Part shown: positions 1-13,600 of the stretch, piece after piece
Layout of the letters: each line of letters starts with the position of its first letter
Numbering within the stretch: position 1 is the first letter of the stretch
Assembly: GCA_023974075.1 (NCBI GenBank)
Contig: CM043801.1
Location: 18,926,781-18,990,780, forward strand
Direction: 5' to 3'
DNA length: 64,000 bases
From: Chaenocephalus aceratus
Taxonomy: Eukaryota; Chordata; Actinopteri; Perciformes; Channichthyidae
Program-made: the position numbers and the translations under genes
The notes under the pieces: model-generated
Seen by the model: only the letters and a program-made list of their open reading frames with translations
What the model was told of the DNA's origin: nothing
Databases searched by the model: none

Positions 1-264
1 AACACTTTTGTTTTTGCTCCCATTTTTCATGAGATGAACTCAAAGATCTAAAACATTTTCTATATACACAAAATAACCATTTCTCTCAAATATTGTTCAC
101 AAATCTGAAAAAATCTGTGATAGTGAGCACTTCTCCTTTGCCGAGATAATCCATCCCACCTCACAGGTGTGGCATATCAAGATGCTGATTAGACAGCATG
201 ATTATTGCACAGGTGTGCCTTAGGCTGGCCACAATAAAAGGCCACTCTGAAATGTTCAGTTTTA
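1..264 (+). repeat. Left terminal inverted repeat of the Tc1 element (tip missing)
   Basis: It matches the reverse complement of 1327-1590 with only a few mismatches. The outer 22 bp are cut off by the window edge. Confidence 0.9.
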
Positions 265-276
265 TCACACAGCACA

Positions 277-1290
277 ATGCCACAGATGTCGCAAGTTTTG
301 AGGGAGCGTGCAATTGGCGTGCTGACAGCAGGAATGTCCACCAGAGCTGTTGCCCGTGAATTGAATGTACATTTCTCTACCATAAGCCGTCTCCAAAGGC
401 GTTTCAGAGAATTTGGCAGTACATCCAACCGGCCTCACAACCGCAGACCACGTGTAACCACACCAGCCCAGGACCTCCACATCCAGCATGTTCACCTCCA
501 AGATCGTCTGAGACCAGCCACTCGGACAGCTGCTGCAACAATCGGTTTGCATAACCAAAGAATTTCTGCACAAACTGTCAGAAACCGTCTCAGGGAAGCT
601 CATCTGCATGCTCGTCGTCCTCATCGGGGTCTCGACCTGACTCCGGTTCGTCGTCGTAACCGACTTGAGTGGGCAAATGCTCACATTCGATGGCGTCTGG
701 CACGTTGGAGAGGTGTTCTCTTCACGGATGAATGCCGGTTTTCACTGTTCAGGGCAGATGGCAGACAGCGTGTGTGGCGTCGTGTGGGTGAGCGGTTTTC
801 TGATGTCAATGTTGTGAATGGAGTGGCCCATGGTGGTGGTGGGGTTATGGTATGGGCAGGCGTATGTTATGGACGACGAACACAGGTGCATTGTATTGAT
901 GGCATTGTGAATGCACAGAGATACCGTGACGAGATCCTGAGGCCCATTGTTGTGCCATCCCTCCACGACCATCACCTCATGTTGCAGCATGATAATGCAC
1001 GGCCCCATGTTGCAAGGATCTGTACACAATTCCTGGAGGCTGAAAACATCCCAGTTCTTGCATGGCCAGCATACTCACCGGACATGTCACCCATTGAGCA
1101 TGTTTGGGATGCTCTGGATCGGCGTATACGACAGCGTGTTCCAGTTCCTGCCAATTTCCAGCAACTTGGCACAGCCATTGAAGAGGAGTGGACCAACATT
1201 CCACAGGCCACAATCAACAACCTGATCAACTCTATGCGAAGGAGATGTGTTGCACTGCGTGAGGCAAATGGTGGTCACACCGGATACTGA
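277..1290 (+). CDS. Tc1-like DDE transposase, intact
   Basis: The 337-codon frame is open from ATG to TGA. Residues 1-110 form the paired-type helix-turn-helix DNA-binding region, with a clear first helix-turn-helix around residues 12-45 and a basic stretch rich in Arg at 50-60. The catalytic triad is visible: Asp151 in LFTDECRF, Asp239 in QHDNARPH and Glu274 in SPIEHVWD. The second Asp and the Glu are separated by 34 residues, the DD34E spacing of Tc1. The length is normal for the family. The enzyme would bind the terminal repeats and move the element by cut and paste into TA sites. I see no frameshift or stop, so activity is possible but not shown. Confidence 0.95.
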   Translation: MPQMSQVLRERAIGVLTAGMSTRAVARELNVHFSTISRLQRRFREFGSTSNRPHNRRPRVTTPAQDLHIQHVHLQDRLRPATRTAAATIGLHNQRISAQTVRNRLREAHLHARRPHRGLDLTPVRRRNRLEWANAHIRWRLARWRGVLFTDECRFSLFRADGRQRVWRRVGERFSDVNVVNGVAHGGGGVMVWAGVCYGRRTQVHCIDGIVNAQRYRDEILRPIVVPSLHDHHLMLQHDNARPHVARICTQFLEAENIPVLAWPAYSPDMSPIEHVWDALDRRIRQRVPVPANFQQLGTAIEEEWTNIPQATINNLINSMRRRCVALREANGGHTGY

Positions 1291-1326
1291 CTGGTTTTCG
1301 GACCCCCCCAGACCCCCCCAATAAAG

Positions 1327-1612
1327 CAAAACTGCATGTTTCAGAGTGACCTTTTATTGTGGCCAGCCTAAGGCACACCTGTTCAATAATCATGCTGTCT
1401 AATCAGCATCTTGATATGCCACACCTGTGAGGTGGGATGGATTATCTCGGCAAAGGAGAAGTGCTCACTATCACAGATTTTTTCAGATTTGTGAACAATA
1501 TTTGAGATAAATGGTTATTTTGTGTATATAGAAAATGTTTTAGATCTTTGAGTTCATCTCATGAAAAATGGGAGCAAAAACAAAAGTGTTGCATTTATAT
1601 TTGTGTTCAGTG
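1327..1612 (-). repeat. Right terminal inverted repeat of the Tc1 element
   Basis: Reverse complement of the left repeat. It includes the outer 22 bp missing on the left and ends CAGTG next to TA at 1613-1614. Confidence 0.92.
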
Positions 1613-1649
1613 TAAGATAAACCTTGCATATTCATGAAATGGTTCTCAC

Positions 1650-4600
1650 CTTGCCACACTTGGGGAATGCAGTTGTCTCCTGGAGCGTGGGTGCTCTGGT
1701 GTGTCGAAGGGGGTTGTGGGTAAGGAGTTGTTAGAGGAGAGCGTGGTGGCGATGGAGGCTGTGGTAGCATCTTCAAAGGAAGGGGGGGTGCAGGGGGGCT
1801 CTCTCCCTGATGTGCATAATAACAAAGGAATACAAATAAACATAATTTAATATATGCGAGAGAGGAAAATATACTACAAAAACAATATGGAGTGTAATTG
1901 CTCTAACAAGATTAGACAACATTATATTAAATATATGCGTGTGCTTGTACAGTAGAGTTCTTTACATCTTCATTTCAGTACAATCCTATTGTACTGTTGT
2001 ACAGTGTACTGCACTAACACTGTATTTGATATCAGCACTTTTATATTCAGTTGGACATGTGTTCTTCAATCAAATGTACTATTGATTTGTTAAAAGTTTC
2101 ACTTTCTTTGAATATTGCAACTATACTGCTCCATCATTTAATTTCTCCACATGGATCAATAAAGGCTCACTTGTGTTCATTTAAAGAGTAAATGGAGCAC
2201 TCAGATGCAAACAATTGAAACTAATGGTGTGCCAAGTTCAGAAAGACTTAGTAATACTGAATAACTGACACTCACAAGTTCACACTTGATTTTCTACCAC
2301 AGTATTTTACTCTAGCAGCATTAGCATGTTCAATTAGGCATTTCCTCACTAGCTTTGATCAGATCAGATAAATGAGGCCTCCATATAAACACTCATCAAG
2401 GCACTGCCACATAGTCAAATAGTCTATATACTAGGTTTCAGTCTTTGGTATTAAGCATCCTATTTTTACTTGGAATAAAAAGTCTTTAATAAACCTGTAT
2501 GCAGCATGTCAGGTCTGAATCACTCATTTGTGCACCAGTACAGTAGCTAATTCCTGGATCAAATGCACACTAAAGGGTCTTTGAGAATGTTTTCTCTCAG
2601 TGATAGTGATGTTATGTTAAATGTTGTTTTTTTTTGTTCACATATTGTGTCTTGATATGTGTCCATATTGATGTTACAAATGGAGCTGCTGTGATGCAAA
2701 TCAAATTTCAGACTTGATCTGACCATTAAAGGTGTGGTAGGTACGTTTGAGAAACCGGCTCGAGATACACTTTTTGTTACATTCCATGGAATGCTCTTAA
2801 CATCCCGATAGCAATGAATATCTTAAGTGCTTTGACAAAAAATCCATAAAAAACTGTCATCTGTGGAAGCCGTAGTACTGTAAAAAGCACGACCAATCAT
2901 TTTAGCCGGCCCGGTTAAAATAACTGGATGGCCTACCTGCCTGTCAGCCTTCCATCGGGGCACAAACGTATCTCGTGCCCTCATTGGTCATGTGCGCGTT
3001 CATGTGTGTTGGAGGAGGGGCTCTGTAAGGAAGTGGCAGATTTTTTCCGGCTGTGTATTTTCAAATTCTAGCGCACTCGAGCTGGTTTCTCCAAAATTAC
3101 CTACCCCACCTTTAATATATTATCGTATCGTATCATTGTGGACTATTAATATAAGTGAAACTACCGTTGTCCTCCAGCATGGGGAAGCTGCGCGCCCCTC
3201 GCAGGTTTTCCAAGTTGTCCAGGTTTTCCTGCCTCTCATCGGTCAGTGAGGGACGCTGCCCAGTTGAACCTGTTCCCCCGCTGGACTTGGACATGGAGAA
3301 AGTCCCTCGTCCTCTCTTCGAGGGAGACGATCGCAATGCTGTGAATGCAGTGGATAGGATACATGTACTCTCATTGGTATCATTGTCATCCGACATAACA
3401 CACTCCATGGCTCATGCACGTTTAAAAACTCACAGCTGCTCTTCTTGAAGACGATGGTGCTGCAGAATCTGTAGAACCTCTCAGCATAGAAGCTAGGTCT
3501 GTGAACTGACACTGTGTCCTGTGAAAAACAGATGGAGCTTTAATGATGTTGCACTTTTAATACATAACGCCATTAAAGGTGACAGAAAAAAGGGACAAAA
3601 AGAACCAAAAATAAAAAATGTGCACTGTTGTGAAAAGCTTCTCACCCCGTCATGGATGAGGGACTTCCAAGAGTGCTCCAGTTTCTTGATCACTCTGTCA
3701 GACAAGACAATTGAATTATTTAGTTAGACTCATGCCCTGACTTACTGCAGTTACCTGGCAACCCTGAATCAGAGGCTACAGTGCCACTTGAAATGTTTAT
3801 GTGAATGTTAGGAGCTGTTTTAAGGGACTAGATTACTCACACTTGTACTGATAATAGCTTTTATGAAAGTCCTATTTTAGTGTTTAATTAAAAACGGTTT
3901 GACAAGTCTGGGATTGCTTTTCCTTGTGATCTCTCTCCATCTTTATATATTCCTTGCAGACACATAAATAAACCTGCCAACCTAGAGGTAATCATTTCCT
4001 GAAGCCAGATAATTGTTGTTGTCATTTAAGAATAGTTTGATGAAAAACTGTTTGAAATGACAAATCAACATATATAATAAAATACAACAATACAAATAAA
4101 AAATATGTGCAAGTGGTCTATATACATGTAAATAGAATATGATATATACAAGAACAGAATGTGAAATTAAACAATTTACATTAAGACAAAATTAAATACG
4201 GTTTATTGTGGTGATAACTATTTAGATAAATAAGTAAAATGCAAGATGACAAACAAATGAATGTTTATCGAGGCACTTAACAGAGCTCTGGTGTTTAGCA
4301 GTTTTATGGCCTGTGGGATAAAACTGTCCCAGAGTCTAGTGGTTTTATTCCGGCCATGTCTCTGCCCTAACTGATTGCAGTTGGATGTATTGCTTTTCTA
4401 AAGGTTTTGTAGTTGTCCTACCTGTAGGACTGCAGGATGTCAATGATTCCGATGAACAGCAGGAGCCGCTCTCCTTTACTACCCACAGCTGGAATACCAC
4501 CCATACTGCAGACAGAGAGGAGAACATTATTATAATTTCCAAATGTAATGTCATGATAAGGGCAAACATTATTGAATGGTGGCTTACGTGTCATCATGGT

Positions 4601-7600
4601 CCAGTGTGTCCCTGCATGTGGAGCCCCCCTGGATGGACTCCATGGCGGTGGAGTACAGAGCCTTCTGAGCCGCCCGCCTCTTCTCGTCCCCTCCCCCTGT
4701 GGGCGAGCCCTGAGATTCACGCTCTCGCTCTGCTTGTGTCTTGTTGTGGATCCCAAGCAGTAAACTGTAGTCCATAATCTTGAAACTTTCCAGAACCTGA
4801 TAAAAAAAAAAACACATTATATATTTTATATTGTTGCATCGATTCAGTTGTCTTGTGTCTTATCTGTCAGAGAGAAACCATTATGTATTTTATTTGTTTA
4901 TTCCTCCTTGTGTCTATTAACCTGATAAAGATGTTATATTTTGCTGCATGTACAGGTCTGTAAAGTTCTTAACAAATAATCTGAGGGGAATTTCTTGTTG
5001 TGTATTTTTAACTTGTGATGTGTCATTTTGTAAAGCACTTGTATGAAAAGTGCTATTTAAATAAAGTGTTATTATTATTATTGATATTTCAATAGTTTTT
5101 AGCATCTACCAAGGTAATTGATGACCTTTGTAATACAAAAAATGCTAAAAAAATAATACAAGCATACATTGGTTTGCAACATAGCAAAAATTCCAGACTC
5201 AGCTTAATTCCAAATATGTTTGGTTGTGCTGATTATATTAAATTAAAAGAAATGCACGTTGTTAATATACTTTTAAAACACTTCCACATCCTAACTCCTT
5301 TCTTATTTCTCACCAGGCAGTCTCTCTGCAGAGTTTTGACCAGAGCGCTGTATGTTTCATGGTCCATGGTGAGGCCTTCAGGAACGTCCTTCAGAAAGTC
5401 TAGGTCTTTGAAAGTGGGTTTTGACTTCTCTCTTTCCTTCTTGGATGCTCGCCTCTTGTATGTGGAGCCTTTCAAATCAAACTTGAGGTGCATGCGTACA
5501 GAGCGCGGTAAAATATTGTTCATGACAACAACTCGGATGTTCTTGCCCCCACACTGGACGCAGTAGAGGCCAAAAAACTTTGGCAGCAAAGTCCGGGGGT
5601 TCTGGTTCAAGTTCTGGAGAGGGAATTCAGAGGAAAAGAGACAGGGGAAACTAAAGGAATAAGGCATGTCGTGCGTTTCAGCCCCAGTACCATGCAAATG
5701 CCAGACAGTCGTTTCCGTTTTTTTTAACTCCAATGGTTGCATGCTTAAACCGTTAAGGAGTGCTAAGCCGAGGTCTCTGTCAGGTACAACCTCTTAGCTT
5801 ACATCTTTTACAAAGTCACCTTCTGACGCTGTCGTATGGGGGTAGGATAAAGAGGATAAAGATGACTAGTCTCAGGTGTACTCCTAAACATACACGGTGT
5901 ACACAAACACCCAAACACATATAAACACAATTACAAAACCATTGGCAAGGTTTCAATTTCCCAGTATCTTTTTTGCTAGTTGAATTTGTTATACTAAATA
6001 TAATATTAGCATACAAGTTTCAGTAGGCCAAGTGTTTAGTGATACAAATAAGTCAATACTACAAACTGAATAGTACAACACAATGTAATATGTAAATATA
6101 ACACACATGTTAAAATGATTGATTTACAATTTGGATAAGGGTATTCAGTTCGCTCTGATGGAGGAAGGGGTTGGTCTGACTTACCATATAGTAACCAGGA
6201 AGTAGTTTCTGTAGAAACTCTGCCTCTTTGTGCTGAACAGTTTTGATGATGAACTCGTCATCGCGGGTCACGTAGAATATGGAGCCACTCGCTCCTGGGT
6301 TGGTCAACTCGATCAGTGGCTCATTACATATAGAATACTAGACAACAGACAGACAAAGAGGAACAAATGCATATTAAATATGAACATCAATGAAAACATC
6401 GAAGCCTGACAATCTTACCCACAATCTGCTTCAACATACAAAAGCCATGAAAGCAGACTTGATTAATTAAGAAGCTTACTGCCCGTTTGAAAGAACAGAT
6501 GGTCAATCTGATAAGGGTCTTGAAAAACTTTTTTTAGAGTATTCATACCACCAGAGTTTGTTATTTCATCCTCTCTTTAACACATCATGGGTACTGCATG
6601 TTTGCAGAGTAGTTTTAATGTTGGATCCAATAGAGCTTTTAAAATAGCAAACCAAAAGCTACAGTGACTCACTTCTGGCTGCTCCTGAATACCATGAACA
6701 CAATCAGTTATTATGTTAAGAATAGAATTGGGAGGGATGACACCCTCTGTAATGGTCACACATGCAGAGCACACAGCACACACCGTGAAATTAGCAGGAG
6801 GTGAACTGGGGCCTCTCCAAGTAGAAGTCCACACTCCATATTGTAGGTCTGGTGCAGGTCGGGGACTTGAACCGGCGACCCTACAGCTCCCAGTCCAAGC
6901 CCCTACTTTTTTTTTTTTTTTTATCTTTTATTATCAAAATAGACATTTAACATCTCATCACAACTACATAAAGCATTGCTCATAATACACACATTCAATA
7001 TTTCATAGCACTATCTTAAGGGTAGTGTGCCTTAACTTTTCCGCTCAAAGTTGAAGCACAAAGCTCCCTCCTCCTCCATCTCAACTAGCCTGCTACCATC
7101 TACAAAATCCTCGCAAAATGTGTCCTTCTCCACATGTATTAGCACAAGGTTAATGTCCCTTTTTACTGTCCTCTTCATTATATGCCACACATCTGACATT
7201 TTACCCTCGAAATGGGCAATGTTCCTCCTTATTTGGACCGCACGCCTTGCATGGCTCAGAACATAATTTAAGAGATTCACATTGCATTCATCCTTCTTCT
7301 CAATCACACCAAACAGCCACAGCTCCTTCCAGTCCATTTCTCTCACATACCATTCATTCCAACATCTCCCAATTAACTCTTTCATCCTTCCAAAAAAAAA
7401 CACCAAGCTCTTTACATTCAACAAACTCATGCAAAACACGTTTCAACCTGATCCTTACACACATCACACTCTCTCCCAACAGTTGCATCAAAATGACTAA
7501 TGATCAGGTTGTTAAACACCCTATTATGCCTCAACAAAAAATCAAAATGATCACATTCAATACTGTTCCACTTAATTTTCACATTCTCCCACATTCTCCT

Positions 7601-10600
7601 GCCAGTCATCCCGTTCACAACACTCGTCCACACCTTTTCTGATGCAGGTCTTCTAATCACCTCCCCTTTTAACCATTTATACATATTTTTTGTTTTCACA
7701 TTTTCTATTTTTACATTGACATCCTCTTTCCCCACATATAAATCAACCACACTCTCCTGTCCTTTAACACTCTCATTCTCAATCATTGTTAACCATTCAC
7801 TCGGCATTCCTTCTTTGATTTCTCCCATCACTCGTTCAGCTGTCCCTAAATACATTACTCCATCTATTTCCCTAACCTCATCCACTATCACCTGTGCCCT
7901 CATAAAGCCCGGTACATACTCTAACACTACATCCTTGACCCTCCTAATCCCTGCTCTCCACATTGGCAGATTGAACAAGGAACACTGCTCATGAGTGATC
8001 CTAGGGTTTAGGAAGATCGGCTGCTCCCACACCTGCTGCACATTCACACACTCATACCTGACATACTTCAAAAACTCGCCCCATGCACTCATTACCTCCC
8101 TTTGATAAGCACTCATACCATTCAACATCCCCTTTTTCAGCACCATAAAAATAGCACTATCACCACATCCTCCACATTTATTTATTTGTTCTTTTAAGAA
8201 CATTTTCCATATCTGGTCCTCCTTATTTCCAATGTAGCGAACCATCATTTTAATTCTAATTGCTTTTATTTTCCTTCTTAAATTTATCAGCTTTAACCCT
8301 CCATCCCTACACTCATTTTCTAACACTTCTCTAGCTATCTTTACCCCCCTCCCACCCCATATAAACTCACTAACTATCTTATCTATTTCATTCACTACAC
8401 TATCCGGCACATCTAAAACTGTCATTATATATAGTGCCCTACTCATAATTAACTCATTCACTACTACTATCTTCCCCCTCAACTTAAGCCCCCTCATCTT
8501 CCAAAACCTCAACGTCTTCACTAAACCATTCACTAACTCTACATACTGTCTGTCCCTACCCTCCACATCTTTAATTCCCAAATTGATCCCCAACACCCTA
8601 AAATAATCCTTATTTTCTTTCAACCCTATATCACACCTCCTATCCCTCACCTGTCCTATATACATAATCTCTGACTTTTCTATATTCACCCTAGCTCCTG
8701 ATGCCCTACCATACAAACTAACTGTCTTCAACACTTCCCTAACACTTTCCCTATCTTTAACTGTAATGGTGGTGTCATCCGCATACTGATAAACTAAACT
8801 AACCCCCCCTCCTGGCACCTCCACTCCTTTTATATACCTGTTTTGCCTCAGCAGCGTCGCAAGGGGCTCGGCTGACAGCGCATATAGCATTGCTGAGAGA
8901 GGGCATCCTTGCCGGACAGACCTCCCTAGCTTAAACACATTGGTTACCACCCCATTAATCTTAACACAACTGACTGCACTACTATAAATTCTCCTTACCC
9001 ACCCTATTAATCTTTTCCCAAACCCTGCCTTCTCTAACACTCTATACAAGAAACCATGACTAACCCTATCAAAAGCTTTATTTAAATCTAAACTAACTAC
9101 TATCCCACCCTTACCCTCCTTCATGTGACTAATTGTGTCCCTAATACTACTAATAGTGTCACAAATATCTCTCCCTGGAATACTATACGCCTGTGTGCTC
9201 CCCACTACTGATTTTATAACCCTCTTAATTCTATTTGCTAACACCCGTGCTAGCACCTTATAATCCGTGTTTAACATACTAAGTGGCCTATAGTTTTCTA
9301 CTAACTTCTCCCTATTCCCTTTCTTAAACAATATACTAATTATCCCTGTTGATATGCCTGCCGGCAATTCGTCCCTCTCCTCCAAGCTCTTGTACAGTTT
9401 CAGGAGTATTGGTGCCAACCCCTCCCTAAACTCTACATAGAATTCAGACGTCAGACCATCTATCCCTGGACTCTTATTCCTACCCAACCCTGCTATAGCT
9501 AATTCTATCTCCCCTAATCCTATTCTCCCCCTCGCACATATCCCTACCTTCATCACTCAACCTAGCTTCCATACTATCTATCACCTGTTCTAAGCTCTCC
9601 CTATCAATCTCCTCAGCCTCAAATAACTCCCTATAAAATTTCTCAACTCTCTCTGCAATCCCTACAAAATCTGATATTATTTCTCCTCCCTTTCCTTCAA
9701 CCCTCTCTATATTATTCTTCCTCTGCTTTACTTTCTCTAGCGCCAAAAAAAACCCTGTACTCTTCTCTCCCTCAACTGCATACCTAGCCCTACTTCTTAT
9801 GATAGCACCTCGACACTTTCTCTTCTCTATCTCCCCCAACTCATCCTTCAACCGACTATACTCATCTAGATCTCTCCCTATTTCTATATCTACCTTTTTA
9901 ACTCTTCCCTAACCCTTTTCTCTTTCTCCCTTTCTATTTTATTCCTATTTTTACAACAACCTATACTTATCCCTTTTATTTCATTTTTAAACCCCTCCCA
10001 ACACACTCCCACATCCTCACCATTCAAACCTCCCCTTTTTACCATACATTCTCTCACTTTAACCTTATATCATCATCCTTCAGCAGACAGGCATTTAAGC
10101 ACCACACTCCCTCCCCCTCCCCCCCCCCCCCCCCCCCCTTCCTTTTCTCACTGTTCCAATGCAGAAAACTCAATATGTTATGATCACTCATGGCAGTATC
10201 CCTATATTCAATTCCGCCAATTTTCTCCCCTAAGTTACTCCACACTAAATCTATTCTACTCTGTTTCAATATCCCTCCCACCACTTGATTCCTAGAAAAC
10301 ACCCGCTCCCTACTATTCCTTTCCCTCCACACATCCAACAGCCAATTTGTCCCCATTATTGTTTTGAGTGCACCACGTGATGAATCACAATTAAAACCCA
10401 TATTCACAGACACATCCAGCTTCGAACACCACACATTGAAATCACCTACAATCATACATTTTCCCCCACATTTATCCTTCAACCCTTCAAAAAACTCCCT
10501 CCTCCTCCTTGTCTCATTCGGTGCATAAACGTTTACTAAATGAAATGTTTCCCCCATACATTCAAACATTATCCCAACCATTCTCCCAACACCATCATCC

Positions 10601-13600
10601 TCACATTTCCTTATATTCGTTACCACCCCTGTTTTAATTAATATTGCCACCCCTCTAGCACCCACACTCCCATTATTTACATACATTTCTCCCATCCATT
10701 ATTTCCTTACATCCTCCACACACCTTTCATCCCAATGTGTCTCTTGCAAGCAGATAATGTCTGAGTCACATGTCATTAAGGCCTTCTCTCTCCTGTCCTT
10801 GGACCTCAGCCCATTTCCATTGAAAGAGGAAATTGTCACCATTACAAGTGTTATTAAAGTTATTATTGTTTTCATTCTATTTATTTTTTGTCCGAACACT
10901 TTGCAACTTCTCCTGTCACTTTCACCCGTCTTTTCTCCTCCGCTTTCTCCTTATCGGCTTTCCTCTTTGCATTCAGCCTGCTGGATTCTCTTCTCATCGC
11001 TCTTCTCTTTAACCCAGCTTTCGCCTCACCAAAGATCTTCTCCTCTATGGGTCCTATCATCTTCCCCTCCTCTTCCTCAGACTCGTTCTCATCGTCATCT
11101 CCTCCCTCCTCCATGTCTGACACAACCGAGCTAACCTCCATTCCCTCAGCCGTCTGTCCTCCGCCTCCTTCTCCTTCTCCTCCTCTCCTTCCACCGACAG
11201 CTCCTCCTCCAGCCTCAGGATCAGGTTCACCTTCAACGTCCGCTTCAGCCTCGGTATCAGTTTCTGCCCCCAGAATAACATCCACCACAGCCTCTACTTC
11301 AGTCTCAGCCAAACCTTCACCACTCCTCTCATTCTGTCCATCATCCGCAGCAGCCGGAACAGCATTAGTATTGGCTTTGCTACTACACATATCTCCTTCT
11401 GCTTTCCCCTTCTTCCTCCTTTCGTCTCCTCCACCATCCATGGCATCCGCGTCAGCTGCTCTCTTTGCAGCAGCCGCCACAAACCACCGCCGCGACAGCA
11501 GCCACAGTTTCCTCGTTGATCCTGCTCCCAGCCTTATCACTTATATCCTCTTCTTCACTCTCTTCCACCTTCCTCTCTCCTCCATTCTCCGCTGTGTTTT
11601 CCGCCTTGGCACTTTCTCTCCCCCTGGCTCCGCTCGCCCCCTCCTCCCGAGTCACACAGTCCCGAGCATAGTGTCCCTGCTTTGCACATTTATGGCATCT
11701 AAACTCAGGGCATTCTTTGTATAAATGCCCTGGCCTTATGCACATCCTGCAGACCGGTACCTGCTTGTCGTGGATTACCCTGAAGTATTCCGGCCCCTCT
11801 AGAGTCTCGAACCGTGTGGAGTACGGAAGTGACTGCACTTCCTTATTAAATTCCACTCTCAGAAACCTCGTCCCATCAACCACATCAGTGCCAGGCCACA
11901 TTCTTCTCTTGATTGCCGAGACAGGTAGAACCCCCCACATCGCCAATCTGCCACCAATGACACCGTTAGTTCCTTTGCCATGCAGTCTCTGCCCCGCACC
12001 ATAGCCCCATTGATTCTTATTCCATCCAACAGTTTATTTTTCCCTTTTTCTTCAGCCATTGTCACTTCATATAGCCCATCTCCTTTTACCCGACATCCCA
12101 TCACAACCCCACATTCTTTCTTAACTCCTTTTAGCAGATCCATCACAGTTACCACTGCTTTTCCACCCTCAACCGCCACCACCACCGTCAGTTCCTTTTT
12201 ATATTTCTCCTCCTCCACAATCAACTCAAACTCCTCTCTCACCTCCTTTTGTTTTCCTACTCCTGTTTTTCTTTTTGTCCATTCGCATTTTCGTTGTCAT
12301 TTTCCTTTCCTTTTCCATTCACATATGTCCCGTCCTTCTCCGCACTCTGCTGTAATGAGCCAATGTCCGTGATCCGTGACGCAGTTGATAAATCCATTCC
12401 CGTTTTCTTTGCCAGTTTATCCATCCGATCGAAAAAACACACAGTTCGGGGGAAACCCCCAGCCAGCAAGGCTGTTGGGGGGAACTCGGAACAAAAAAAA
12501 ACCACAACTATAAGTTTGACGAAACAAAGAAATCCACAAAACAAACAATTCACTTCTTTCCTCCTGAGACCAAAGTCACGCACGTCCTCTCACAGTCCAC
12601 TGACTGAGCCACTGCCGTGAGGGAATTGAGGGGAACCCTTTTAAAAATGCATATGTAGCTGCAATAGCATAAATGGTTTTACATTTACGCTGACCACCTT
12701 ACAATCATTTGGAGCAATTAAGACTATAATAGTAAAAAACATTATCAACACAAAGTAAGAAATGAATTGGACAAAGCTATAACATTTTTAAAGCTTGGGC
12801 AACAGAATGCAATTATGCTGATACTCCACTCCTCCAACACACGCAGACTCTGACTGCAGCTACTACATGGAGTTTAAAAAAAAGAAGCTTTAGTCTGTTA
12901 ATCTTCCTCTGGCGCAGGTAGAACGTGAGTTTAGACGTGCAGCCCATGTGTGTGTGTGTGTGTATACTGTGTGTGTGCATCCTCATTTGCTAAACACTGT
13001 ACTTGAAGGCATGTGCCACTTTATTTGTGTGTGGGTGTAGACACGTATTGGTTTTTTGTGAGTGGTTAATTTTCTGAGTGGTTGCACCCTGCTGTGTGAT
13101 CTTTCCTTATTCCGCTCAACATCAATAAAATGCTTTCGGAGAGAACTTCATATAAGTCTATATTAGGTCAGCTATAATGCTATTTGTATTACGACTTTGC
13201 TACATACAATTGGGAATTAAACAGTGTATTTGACTCCAGTATAATGTACATATGTGTCTTATATATTTAAATGCGCAAAAAATAAAAACATTTAACTATA
13301 TTGTAATTTTTTTGTTAATAGACAATGGAATTAAAAAAGATGTCTGTTGGAAATATATAATAGCCAACAACACTGTTTCAGTTTGGCTCTAGTCCTACTA
13401 TAGGGTACTATCATTATTATTATTATTATTATTATTATGAAAAGCGGTGTATTTAATTAATATGATTATTATTTAGGTGTCTAAAGGCTAAAAACGATGC
13501 ACTCATTCACTTCACTACTGATGCTCTATGGGAGAGATTTCCCGTGCACAACACTTAAAGGTGGGGTATGTAATTTTGGAGAAAGCAGCTCGAGTGCGCA

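Larger units (their letters stand above)
1..1612 (+). mobile_element. Tc1/mariner DNA transposon, nearly complete
   Basis: A transposase gene lies between two long terminal inverted repeats of about 260 bp that match almost base for base. The right repeat ends in CAGTG at 1612 and is followed by TA, the target dinucleotide of Tc1/mariner. Position 1 pairs with 1590, so about 22 bp of the left tip and its TA lie outside the window. The full element would be about 1.63 kb. It lies 36 bp downstream of the 5' splice site of the last visible pip5k1c exon, in antisense orientation to that gene. Near-identical repeats and an unbroken transposase frame suggest a recent insertion. Confidence 0.95.
6907..12620 (-). 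mobile_element. Tx1/L1-like non-LTR retrotransposon in pip5k1c intron 5
   Basis: On the minus strand the order is ORF1 with CCHC zinc knuckles, an apurinic-type endonuclease, a reverse transcriptase, a C-terminal cysteine motif, an AATAAA at 6927-6932 and a poly(A) tail (poly(T) at 6907-6922). The length of 5.7 kb is close to full size. It lies in the same orientation as pip5k1c. Frames are broken at several points. No target-site duplication could be identified by eye, so the 5' limit is approximate. Confidence 0.88.

Noticed and set aside
4385..4777. 130-codon plus-strand open frame
   Set aside because: Antisense shadow of pip5k1c exons 8 and 9.
6840..6905. A tRNA gene
   Set aside because: The B-box-like stretch lacks a full cloverleaf and continues into typical SINE body sequence.
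10888..11724. 278-codon plus-strand open frame rich in Ser and Pro
   Set aside because: It is the antisense of the LINE ORF1 tail and zinc-knuckle region, which explains its composition.
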